A stretch of 64,000 nt of DNA from Ventricola sp017626895 (GTDB lineage: Bacteria; Bacillota; Clostridia; Christensenellales; Aristaeellaceae): the NCBI GenBank assembly GCA_017626895.1, contig JAGAHV010000006.1, positions 1 through 64,000 of the forward strand, read 5' to 3'. This document shows, piece after piece, positions 52,617-60,069 of this stretch. The number at the start of each line of letters is the position of its first letter. Position 1 is the first letter of the stretch. The notes below the pieces were generated by a model. That model worked only from the letters and a program-made list of their open reading frames with translations. It was not told where the DNA came from and made no database searches. The position numbers and the translations under genes were made by a program.

Positions 52617-53525
52617 ATGCTCTCATGTATTGCTGTCGGTTCAAATGCGATTCGTCTGCTTGAGGCTGACTGGGTAAAAGGTGAACTGAAAGTATGCAGG
52701 AGAGAGCGACTGGGAACCAGGCTGTTTGCCGGGCTGGTTGAGGGCAGACTGGAACAGGAAAGCATGCGCCGTTCCGTGGAGGCGGTGCGCGAACTCTATG
52801 AAATCGCGGCAGAGGATCAATCCGAAGCGATTTATATTATTGCCACCAGTGCGGTGCGCGATGCGGCAAACGGCGGTGAATTTACCGACGCATGCAGGGA
52901 CGCAACGGGCGTGCTGGTGGAGATTTTAACCGGTGAGGAAGAGGCGGCATGCTCTTACTTTGGTGCATCCAGGGGCGGTGTCAGCGGAGTCATTGATATC
53001 GGCGGCGGTTCGACGGAATATACGCTCGGTGTGGATGATCAGATTTCGGGGGCGATGAGCCTACAGATGGGTGCCGTCCGGATGTATGAGCGATGTCCGA
53101 TTGAGTCGGTGGAAACGTACCTTGAGACCGTTCAGTTGTGCACAGACATGCTGCGGGAGAACCTGGATCGGATTCCTTTTGAGGCAGAGACCAGGCGCGA
53201 CTGGACCGGCGTAGGCGGAACGCTGACAACGCTGGGGGCAATGTCCCAGAAAATCGATCTGTTTGATCCTGAAAAATCCGAAGGAATGATCATGCCTTAT
53301 GAGGAAATTCATGGCTTTGGCATGAATCTGTCTGCCATGTCCATGGAGGACCGGAAATGCGTGAAGGGCCTTATGCCGCACCGGGCCGACATCATTCCCA
53401 GCGGAATCGCTATTCTGGATGCTTCCATGCAGGTATTGTCCATCCGGGAGATGCGGCTCAGCGCGCAGGGAAATCTGGATGGCTACCTCAAAAAAATATT
53501 TTTAAAAAAAGGTATTGACAACTGA
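52617..53525 (+). CDS. Exopolyphosphatase / guanosine pentaphosphatase (Ppx/GppA family)
   Basis: 302 residues of the actin-like ATPase fold, degrading polyphosphate or pppGpp. Phosphate loops are visible: IAVGSNAIRLLEAD near the start and VIDIGGGSTEYTLG near residue 125, with GVGGTLTTLGAM further on. The length matches short bacterial members without the extra HD domain. AGGGAGG precedes the ATG. Its final codons overlap the tRNA promoter. Confidence 0.9.
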   Translation: MLSCIAVGSNAIRLLEADWVKGELKVCRRERLGTRLFAGLVEGRLEQESMRRSVEAVRELYEIAAEDQSEAIYIIATSAVRDAANGGEFTDACRDATGVLVEILTGEEEAACSYFGASRGGVSGVIDIGGGSTEYTLGVDDQISGAMSLQMGAVRMYERCPIESVETYLETVQLCTDMLRENLDRIPFEAETRRDWTGVGGTLTTLGAMSQKIDLFDPEKSEGMIMPYEEIHGFGMNLSAMSMEDRKCVKGLMPHRADIIPSGIAILDASMQVLSIREMRLSAQGNLDGYLKKIFLKKGIDN

Positions 53526-53543
53526 GCAGTATAGGAATATAAT
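53515..53543 (+). promoter_or_regulatory. Consensus promoter of the tRNA pair
   Basis: TTGACA (53515-53520), exactly 17 bp, TATAAT (53538-53543). Both hexamers are perfect consensus. The -35 and spacer overlap the stop codon of the ppx gene. Confidence 0.92.
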
Positions 53544-53572
53544 GTGCAAGTCGTCAAGCGACAGGGAAATAT

Positions 53573-53649
<77 letters not shown>

Positions 53650-53652
53650 TTT

Positions 53653-53729
53653 GGCGGGATAACTCAGCTGGCTAGAGTAACCGGTTCATACCCGGTCTGT
53701 CGAGGGTTCAAATCCCCCTCCCGCTACCA
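53653..53729 (+). tRNA. tRNA-Met (CAT), elongator type
   Basis: 77 bases with encoded CCA. The acceptor stem GGCGGGA pairs with TCCCGCT, with a G-U pair at the first position. The anticodon stem-loop is ACCGG-TTCATAC-CCGGT, anticodon CAT. The D-stem ACTC/GAGT is a compensated variant of the common GCTC/GAGC. An Ile-tRNA with lysidine-modified CAT is the only alternative; the sequence matches elongator Met better. Confidence 0.9.
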
Positions 53730-53734
53730 AAGAG

Positions 53735-53764
53735 ATGGAACTTAGCAATAAGTTCCATTTTTTT
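53735..53764 (+). terminator. Terminator of the tRNA transcript
   Basis: ATGGAACTT, loop AGCAAT, AAGTTCCAT, followed by seven Ts. Confidence 0.9.
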
Positions 53765-53790
53765 ATGCCCATCCTTGTCCTGAGCATGAC

Positions 53791-53820
53791 AAAAAACCGG
53801 CACCAACGTGCCGGTTTTTT
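53791..53820. terminator. Terminator of the TlpA-like gene
   Basis: AAAAAACCGGCAC, loop CAAC, GTGCCGGTTTTTT. The hairpin has T-runs on both strands and lies directly after the minus-strand thioredoxin gene. Confidence 0.9.
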
Positions 53821-53828
53821 GTTGAACC

Positions 53829-54848
53829 TTACTTTTTCTCAAGCAGGCTGTCAATCAGGGATTCGTACCGCTCAACATCCGCGCCGACGACGGTGGCAAG
53901 GATAGTGCCGGTGCTGTCGACCATAAAGCTGGTGGGGAAAGCATCAATGACCAGATCGTCATCCAGATTCTGCGGATAGGCGATATTGAGGTAATCTGCC
54001 TTGGCCTCACTCAGCAGATCCTTTGCATTCTTGATGGCCCCATCGGCATCGCTGTCCTGCAGAATGCCGACAATTGCGCAGCCTTTTTCCTCAAGACGAT
54101 GGTGGATCTTTCCCAGCTCAGGCAGCTCAGCCTTGCAGGGGGGACACCAGGTCGCCCAGATATTGACCATGGTGATGGTGTTCTTGGCAAAGAGCTCTTT
54201 GCTGCTGATGGCGTTCCCGTCCAGATCGGTGGTTTCAAATTCGATTTTCCTGCCGTTATTCTGCTCATCGGGGTTAACGGGGGCAAAGAATTCGGCGTTC
54301 TTCAGTGCTTCCTCCAGCATTTTGGCAATGTCCTGGCATTCTGCACTGAAAGTGGCATCCATTTTGGCAAGGTCTGCTGTCAGATCTTTTTTGAACAGGT
54401 AAAAATGGTATCCGTCCGCTTCGCCGATTTTAATGGATGTTGCCTCAGTGGAGCTGCCTTTCCACATGTCAAACATCTCATCCACCTGTGTTTCGTCGTG
54501 AAGGGTGAAAACAGTCATGAGCTCAACGACGGAATCATCAAACTCCTTGAGCAGCCTGTCGGATTCTTCCACGGGGGTGTCCGGGTTGTTGAGTTTGGCT
54601 GCCAGTGCATCAATTTCGTCTGTTGACTTGGCATAATACTGAAAGATCGCGAAAAACGTATTGCCTTCATTGTCGAAGGCATCGCTGAATGGAATATCAA
54701 ATGTGCCGATGGTTTTATCTGGAGAGAAGGGGAGTTTGAAATGTAATCCGACGTTGCCGAGATTCACGTCCGTTGTTTCCTCGGCAAGGGCTGCGGCGGT
54801 AAACAGGTACAAAAGGGCCAGAGCCAGTAAGAGCAGTTTTCTTTTCAT
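53829..54848 (-). CDS. Secreted TlpA-like thioredoxin
   Basis: 339 residues. The signal peptide (MKRKLLLLALALLYLFTAAA..LA) is followed by an N-terminal helical domain of about 170 residues of unknown type, then a TlpA/ResA thioredoxin fold with the redox motif WATWCPPCKAEL and the cis-proline region DAFPTSFMVDS. There is no lipobox, so it would be released or periplasm-like. It probably reduces disulfides or supports cytochrome/iron-sulfur protein maturation outside the membrane. AAAGGAGG precedes the ATG. Confidence 0.88.
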   Translation of the reverse strand: MKRKLLLLALALLYLFTAAALAEETTDVNLGNVGLHFKLPFSPDKTIGTFDIPFSDAFDNEGNTFFAIFQYYAKSTDEIDALAAKLNNPDTPVEESDRLLKEFDDSVVELMTVFTLHDETQVDEMFDMWKGSSTEATSIKIGEADGYHFYLFKKDLTADLAKMDATFSAECQDIAKMLEEALKNAEFFAPVNPDEQNNGRKIEFETTDLDGNAISSKELFAKNTITMVNIWATWCPPCKAELPELGKIHHRLEEKGCAIVGILQDSDADGAIKNAKDLLSEAKADYLNIAYPQNLDDDLVIDAFPTSFMVDSTGTILATVVGADVERYESLIDSLLEKK

Positions 54849-55618
54849 GTTTTTCCTCCTTTTTGTTTGTGAGTCATGTGGAACAGACAGTGATCAACGG
54901 CAGGCGCATCCCTTCGTCCTTTGTGCAGGGACGGGATGGCAGCCTTTAATGAGACCGATAAGGCTGAACCGTTTCACCGGGGGATGACTCTCCGGGCCGC
55001 CATGCGGGGCGTTTGTCCGGGCCACTGCCCAAGGGTCCGGATTTGACAAGAAAGGGCACGACAGGGCCGCGCCTCTGCCTGCTTTGGACCATGGACATCC
55101 GGGCTGAAACATATTTTATCTGATTGCGGGACGAATGGCAATCATTAAATCTCCATTCGGATGCGTACAGCGGCTGGAACGACAAAAATACCCGGAAAAG
55201 AAAATGTTCCATAAAGGAACATGTCACCACCGGACAGGAGAGAAACAGGCACTGTTCCTGTATTATCGGACAGAGCGGGGAGGATTCCGGAGGGAAACCC
55301 GACTTGAGAATTCAGGATGATTGATGTATAATATTGCACAAGAATTGACTTCTTTTGCTATTTTTTTGCATTCTGGGAGACAGATTCCCAAATGAGGCAG
55401 CCGGAACGGAAGGAGACGCTTCCGGATGATTCCGGTTTCTTCTGCCAATTGAATGCCTGCCCGGGCAGGAAACCTCAGGCTGTGCCGGAGGGTCCTGCGT
55501 TTATTGAGATGACCGGGGCAGATGAGAATCAGATCGATGACAGGAAAGGAAGAGGGAAACGGAGCGGGGATGCCATTTTTTTCTCTGGCAGAGCGAATGT
55601 TCTCCCCTGTAGATAAAG
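54849..55618. other. Long intergenic region upstream of the XRE-receiver gene
   Basis: 770 bases. It holds a weak copy of the recurring element (ATTTGACAAGAAAGGGC, 55041-55057) and a good promoter at 55304-55332 that leaves a leader of nearly 290 bases. A 74-codon frame at 55392-55616 lacks a ribosome site and protein-like composition. Nothing else is recognised. Confidence 0.45.
55304..55332 (+). promoter_or_regulatory. Candidate promoter of the XRE-receiver/kinase genes
   Basis: TTGAGA (55304-55309), 17-bp spacer, TATAAT (55327-55332). The resulting leader before 55619 is unusually long. Confidence 0.6.
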
Positions 55619-56212
55619 ATGAACAGTATACTTGGAAAGCGGATTCGTGATCGGCGGATAGAGCTGGAGCTTTCTCAGCAGCAGCTGGCCAACATGATGT
55701 ATGTGACCCGTGTGGCGGTGGCAAACTGGGAAGCGGGAAAGCGCATTCCGGATCTGCCGACCATTACGCAGCTTTCAGACTGCCTCAAGGTGGATGTCAA
55801 TTACCTGATCGATGCCATTCGGGGCGGTGAGGAACTGAGCACCGTGATCGTGGTGGATGATGAACCGATTCTGATGGAAGGTTTTGTTGACATCATCAGT
55901 GAGACGCTGCCAAAAGCCTTGGTGCGGGGATTCAGAAATACGGAAAAGACGCTGGAATTTGCCAGTGAACATCGGATTGCCGTTGCTTTTCTGGATGTCG
56001 AACTGGCAGGGGGACACAGCGGAATTGAACTGGCAGAAAAACTGTTGCAAATTGATCCGAAAACGAATATCATATTTCTGACTGGTCATCAGGATTATTC
56101 CGGAACGGCTTGGGGGCTGCATGCCAGCGGATATATTCTGAAACCGCTGACCAGTGAGAAGATTCTCAATGAAATTACGCATCTGCGGGTGCCTGCCTAT
56201 AATCTTCTTTAA
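55619..56212 (+). CDS. Response regulator with N-terminal XRE DNA-binding domain
   Basis: 197 residues in an unusual order. Residues 1-65 are a complete XRE helix-turn-helix (GKRIRDRRIELELSQQQLAN, VTRVAVANWEAGKRIPDLPT). Residues 75-190 are a receiver domain with VIVVDDEPILMEG (acidic pocket), FLDVEL (phospho-Asp), FLTGHQ and YILKPLT (Lys). Output normally follows the receiver; here it precedes it. The ribosome site is weak (AGATAAAG), matching a long leader. The LytS-type kinase gene after it is the likely partner. Confidence 0.85.
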   Translation: MNSILGKRIRDRRIELELSQQQLANMMYVTRVAVANWEAGKRIPDLPTITQLSDCLKVDVNYLIDAIRGGEELSTVIVVDDEPILMEGFVDIISETLPKALVRGFRNTEKTLEFASEHRIAVAFLDVELAGGHSGIELAEKLLQIDPKTNIIFLTGHQDYSGTAWGLHASGYILKPLTSEKILNEITHLRVPAYNLL

Positions 56213-56428
56213 TCGGAGAAGGAGAGCAGACGCATTCAGGCTGCGGAAAAACAACAGCATAATCAATGACGGAAAGTCATCAGGCAGTGGTCCTCTCGTG
56301 CTGCGGGAAGTATGTCCGGTCGGGCAGATGAACAGGCGGCACCGGAGGACCAACTGTTGTTTATGGAATGGCACCGGTGCCGGAAAATGGGCACAAGGAA
56401 TGCGGCGAGCAAAGGGGATGGAACTGGA

Positions 56429-57718
56429 ATGAATGTAAAGATGCTGAATCTCGCAGTTGATCTGGCGGGGACGGTCCTGTGCCTGATGACCATTCTGCAG
56501 CTGCAGATTTCCACTGTGGGAGCCTCCCGGCAGAAGCGTTTCTTTTTACTGTTCTATGTTTTCCTTCTCCTGTATGTTCTGTCTAATATCGGCGGACTGC
56601 TGATGAGAGGACTGCCCGGACCGAAATGGCATATCGGCCTTCAGATTGCCAATTTCTGCGAATTCCTGTTCAGTCTGTCTCTCCCGTATATTCTGTCCCG
56701 GTATCTCATGGGTTTCTGGGAAAGCATGAAACAGAAAACAGCCGTGATTCGCTTCTGGAATGCCTGTCTGCTGCTGACACTGTCCCTTCTGATTCTCTCC
56801 CAGTTTACCGGAGTGATCTATTATATCGATGAACACAATGTTTATCGGCGGGGACCGCTGTATCCGCTGTATTATATCGGGTCTTTTCTGATTATCTTCA
56901 GTGACATCTATTTTGTGATCCGCTACCGTGACGGGCTTTCCCGCAAAACGGTCGCGGCCGTTTTCCTGTACCTGATCGTTCCGGTGGTGGCCGCGCTGTT
57001 TCAGGTATTCATCTACGGTCCGGCACTGGTGATCTATTCGACCCTGTTCAGCGCGTTTATTATGTATGTCTTCCTGCTGACCGAACAGACAGAGAGCTAT
57101 TACCGGCAGGAAAATGAGAAAGTGCTCCTCCGGCTGAACCTTCTTTCCTCACAGCTTAAGCCGCATTATATTTATAACGTCCTTTCCTCCATTCACGTGC
57201 TTTGCAGGCGAAACCCGGAGGAGGCGATGCGGGTCGTGGAGCGCTTTACGGAGTATCTGCGGGCCAATTTTGAAGGCATTGCGGCAGAGAATCCCATTGC
57301 CTTTCAGGATGAGCTCCGTCATACGGAGGCGTATCTGGAGGTGGAAAAACGCCGTTACCTGGATGAACTGAAGGTGGAATATCATATTGAGCATACCGCC
57401 TTTCGTCTTCCGGCGCTGACGGTTCAGCCGATTGTCGAGAATGCGGTGAAACACGGGGCCGGGAAAGAGGATGTCCCGCTTCAGATTACGATCTCCTCGA
57501 GACGATCTGACAAGGCCAGTGAGATCATGGTGGAGGATAACGGACAGGGATTTGATGAATCCGAGATTTCAAGAAGCCGGGAAGCGCTTTATAATATTCA
57601 GGAACGGCTGAAACTGATGTGCGGAGGGACACTGACAATCACCAGCAGGAAAGGAATGGGAACGCGCGTGGTGATTCGGATTCCTGACACGGCGTCTGAT
57701 TCCGGCGTGAACGGATGA
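56429..57718 (+). CDS. Seven-helix sensor histidine kinase, LytS/YpdA-type
   Basis: 429 residues. Seven hydrophobic segments occupy about residues 4-225 (first LAVDLAGTVLCLMTILQLQI, last VIYSTLFSAFIMYVFLL). The His_kinase (LytS) phosphorylation region is LLSSQLKPHYIYNVLSSIHV, then QPIVENAVKHG, DNGQGFD and KGMGTRVVIRIP form the ATP-binding domain. The start at 56429 is chosen because upstream codons from 56312 look non-coding; the ribosome site is modest. It probably phosphorylates the XRE-receiver protein encoded 217 bases upstream. Confidence 0.85.
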   Translation: MNVKMLNLAVDLAGTVLCLMTILQLQISTVGASRQKRFFLLFYVFLLLYVLSNIGGLLMRGLPGPKWHIGLQIANFCEFLFSLSLPYILSRYLMGFWESMKQKTAVIRFWNACLLLTLSLLILSQFTGVIYYIDEHNVYRRGPLYPLYYIGSFLIIFSDIYFVIRYRDGLSRKTVAAVFLYLIVPVVAALFQVFIYGPALVIYSTLFSAFIMYVFLLTEQTESYYRQENEKVLLRLNLLSSQLKPHYIYNVLSSIHVLCRRNPEEAMRVVERFTEYLRANFEGIAAENPIAFQDELRHTEAYLEVEKRRYLDELKVEYHIEHTAFRLPALTVQPIVENAVKHGAGKEDVPLQITISSRRSDKASEIMVEDNGQGFDESEISRSREALYNIQERLKLMCGGTLTITSRKGMGTRVVIRIPDTASDSGVNG

Positions 57719-57781
57719 ACGGAAACGGGTGGACTTTTCCCCGGAGAACCGTTAACAAATCAGAGAGGATGGAACGAAAGA

Positions 57782-58408
57782 ATGGATAATCCGACAAGAC
57801 GGGATGCACAGATGGCGTATATTGCCGATGCGGATGTAGCGGAGGAGATGAAAAGGTGCCGGAAAATCCTGCAGAAACTGAACTTTATGGACCGCAGTGA
57901 TTTTGAAGGGGTTCAGGAGGTGGTAAAAGAGCTTCTGGGTTCCTCGGAGGGAGCGGTGATTAATCCGCCCTTCTACTGTGATTATGGCAGCCATATTCAT
58001 GTGGGCAAAAACTTCTTTGCCAATTACAACTGCACCATTATCGATGTGGCAAAGGTCATTATTGGGGACAACTGTCAGATGGCCCCCAATGTGGCCATTT
58101 ACACAGCCGGTCATCCGGTTTATCCGGACACGAGAAACTCGGGATATGAATACGGCAAAGAGGTCCGCATTGGAAATAACGTTTGGATCGGCGGAAATAC
58201 GGTGATCTGTCCGGGGGTTACGGTTGGCAATAACTGTGTAATCGGCGCGGGCAGTGTTGTAACCCGGGATATTCCGGACTGGACGGTGGCAGTGGGCAAT
58301 CCCTGCCGGATAATCCGGACCATTACCGAGGCGGATCGCCGGATGCTTTTCAGGCGGGAGCCGATCGATGATGAGGCCTGGGAACGGATTCAGGAAATGC
58401 AGAAGTGA
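57782..58408 (+). CDS. Sugar O-acetyltransferase (maltose/galactoside acetyltransferase family)
   Basis: 208-residue left-handed beta-helix acetyltransferase. An N-terminal helical cap is followed by hexapeptide repeats (INPPFYCDYGSHIHVGKNFF, RIGNNVWIGGNTVICPGVTV, CVIGAGSVVTRDIPD). The catalytic His is in YTAGHPV. It moves acetyl groups from acetyl-CoA to sugars, often for export or detoxification of non-metabolised sugars. Monocistronic, ending in a hairpin. Confidence 0.9.
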   Translation: MDNPTRRDAQMAYIADADVAEEMKRCRKILQKLNFMDRSDFEGVQEVVKELLGSSEGAVINPPFYCDYGSHIHVGKNFFANYNCTIIDVAKVIIGDNCQMAPNVAIYTAGHPVYPDTRNSGYEYGKEVRIGNNVWIGGNTVICPGVTVGNNCVIGAGSVVTRDIPDWTVAVGNPCRIIRTITEADRRMLFRREPIDDEAWERIQEMQK

Positions 58409-58428
58409 ATAGCATCCAACATGAAGGA

Positions 58429-58472
58429 AACCGAAAGAACCCCATAATGAAGGCTCTTTCGGTTTGTGTCCT
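58429..58472 (+). terminator. Terminator-like hairpin after the acetyltransferase gene
   Basis: AAACCGAAAGA pairs with TCTTTCGGTTT across a partly paired loop. The following GTGTCCTTGTTTT is only moderately T-rich. Confidence 0.6.
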
Positions 58473-58705
58473 TGTTTTGGCAGAAAACTGCATCGGCTTT
58501 GTCCCGGCTCTCCGGTCCTGCCGCTGCGTGACAGGCCTGTGAGGACGGAAAATGATTGATTCTGAAGGGATTGTCCTGATTTGAGGACAAACAGGGGCCT
58601 GACATGGTACAATAGAGGACCGGAACGGTTTACGGCAGAGCGATCCTGTCCGAAAAAACGGGTGAAACCGGCTGCCGGGACAAATGACCGGAACGGAGGC
58701 GGGCA

Positions 58706-59182
58706 ATGGACGTACGGATCAGACCGCTTAGGGCGGATGAACCCCGCGAATGTTTAAAGGACTTCCTGTACGAGGCGATCTTTGTTCCGGAGGGCGGGGC
58801 CCGGCCGGACAGATCGATCATTGAGCGGCCGGAGCTTTCGCTGTATGTGGATGATTTTGGCAGCGGTGCGGCGGACAACAGTCTCGTTGCCGAGGCGGAC
58901 GGGAAGGTGGTCGGCGCTGTATGGACACGAATCATGGACGATTACGGACATGTAGATGATGACACGCCGTCCTTTGCCATTTCACTGTACAGAGAATACC
59001 GGGGCAGGGGCATCGGAACGGAAATGATGAGGAAGATGCTGGAACAGCTGAGGACTCAGGGATGGAAACGGGCATCGCTTGCGGTACAGAAAGCCAACTA
59101 TGCCCTCAGAATGTATCAGGCGGTCGGGTTCAGAATCGTGGATGAGAATGCTGAGGAATACATCATGGTTTGTGAACTGTGA
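58706..59182 (+). CDS. GNAT-family N-acetyltransferase
   Basis: 158 residues with a complete GNAT core: IRPLRADE at the start, FAISLYREYRGRGIGTEMMR (acetyl-CoA motif), RASLAVQKANYALRMYQAVG (motif B) and an EYIMVCEL end. AACGGAGG precedes the ATG at 58706. The acceptor is unknown. It is followed by a phosphoesterase gene 70 bases later. Confidence 0.87.
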   Translation: MDVRIRPLRADEPRECLKDFLYEAIFVPEGGARPDRSIIERPELSLYVDDFGSGAADNSLVAEADGKVVGAVWTRIMDDYGHVDDDTPSFAISLYREYRGRGIGTEMMRKMLEQLRTQGWKRASLAVQKANYALRMYQAVGFRIVDENAEEYIMVCEL

Positions 59183-59251
59183 GAGCGCGTTCAGAGCATT
59201 GAATGGACTGGTGAGGACGATGAGAATGGCGGGAAAGGCCGGGATGAGCGG

Positions 59252-59998
59252 ATGAGTCTGTATGCACTGGGGGATCTGCACCTGCATTTCGGCTGTGAAC
59301 TGAAAGCCAAAGCGCAGCTGCGGGACCCGCTGTGGCGGGATCATGAGCAGCGGGTGATGCACAACTGTGTCAGGACGCTGTCAGATCAGGATGTGCTGGT
59401 ACTGGCAGGCGATCACAGCTTTGGCCGGAACCTTGAGAGCTGCGGACCGGATCTGCAGTTCATCATGGCGCTCCCGGGGAAAAAGGTACTGATCCGGGGG
59501 AATCATGACATGTTCTGGGATGCGAAAAAGACAGCGGAACTGAACCAGCGGTTTCAGGGAAGGCTGTTCTTCCTGCAGAACAACTATTATGCCTATGGAG
59601 ACACGGCACTGGTCGGAACGAAAGGGTACACATTCGAGGGACCGTTTTATGTAAACCGGAGCGGACATGTAACCGGATGGGATCAGAAAGAAGCGGAGCA
59701 TGCATCCAGACTGGTTGACCGGGAACTGGAACGGCTTCGGGTCTCTTTTGAGGCGGCCAGGGCGGACGGTTTTCGCAAATATATCCTGTTCCTGCATTAT
59801 CCGCCGACCAGTATTCTGGAAAAAGAAAGCGGGTTTACCCGAATGGCCGAGGCGTATGGCGTTAAAAAGGTCATCTATGCCCACTGCCATGGGCAAGCCC
59901 GGTTTCATGACAGCCTGATGGGCAGGCACAGAGGAATTGAGTACCATCTGGTCTCCGGGGATTATCTGAAATGGCAGCCGGAATGTATAGAGAAATAG
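59252..59998 (+). CDS. Metallophosphoesterase of the calcineurin-like superfamily
   Basis: 248 residues. Metal motifs are in order: ALGDLHLHFG, VLAGDHSFGRN, IRGNHDMFWD, FLHYPPTS and YAHCHGQA. The second motif has GDHS rather than the usual GDIS, a small variation. It is predicted to be cytoplasmic. The substrate cannot be told; members cleave phosphomonoesters or cyclic nucleotides. The frame ends shortly before the FeoAB gene. Confidence 0.87.
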   Translation: MSLYALGDLHLHFGCELKAKAQLRDPLWRDHEQRVMHNCVRTLSDQDVLVLAGDHSFGRNLESCGPDLQFIMALPGKKVLIRGNHDMFWDAKKTAELNQRFQGRLFFLQNNYYAYGDTALVGTKGYTFEGPFYVNRSGHVTGWDQKEAEHASRLVDRELERLRVSFEAARADGFRKYILFLHYPPTSILEKESGFTRMAEAYGVKKVIYAHCHGQARFHDSLMGRHRGIEYHLVSGDYLKWQPECIEK

Positions 59999-60069
59999 GA
60001 ATATGCCTGAAAGATCCAATACAGATCAATAAAACCCGCAGACGTGCGGGGGTTAAAGAGGGAAAGAAC

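Noticed and set aside
55392..55616. 74-codon ORF upstream of the XRE-receiver gene
   Set aside because: No ribosome site, composition unlike a protein, and it lies in the probable leader of the next gene.
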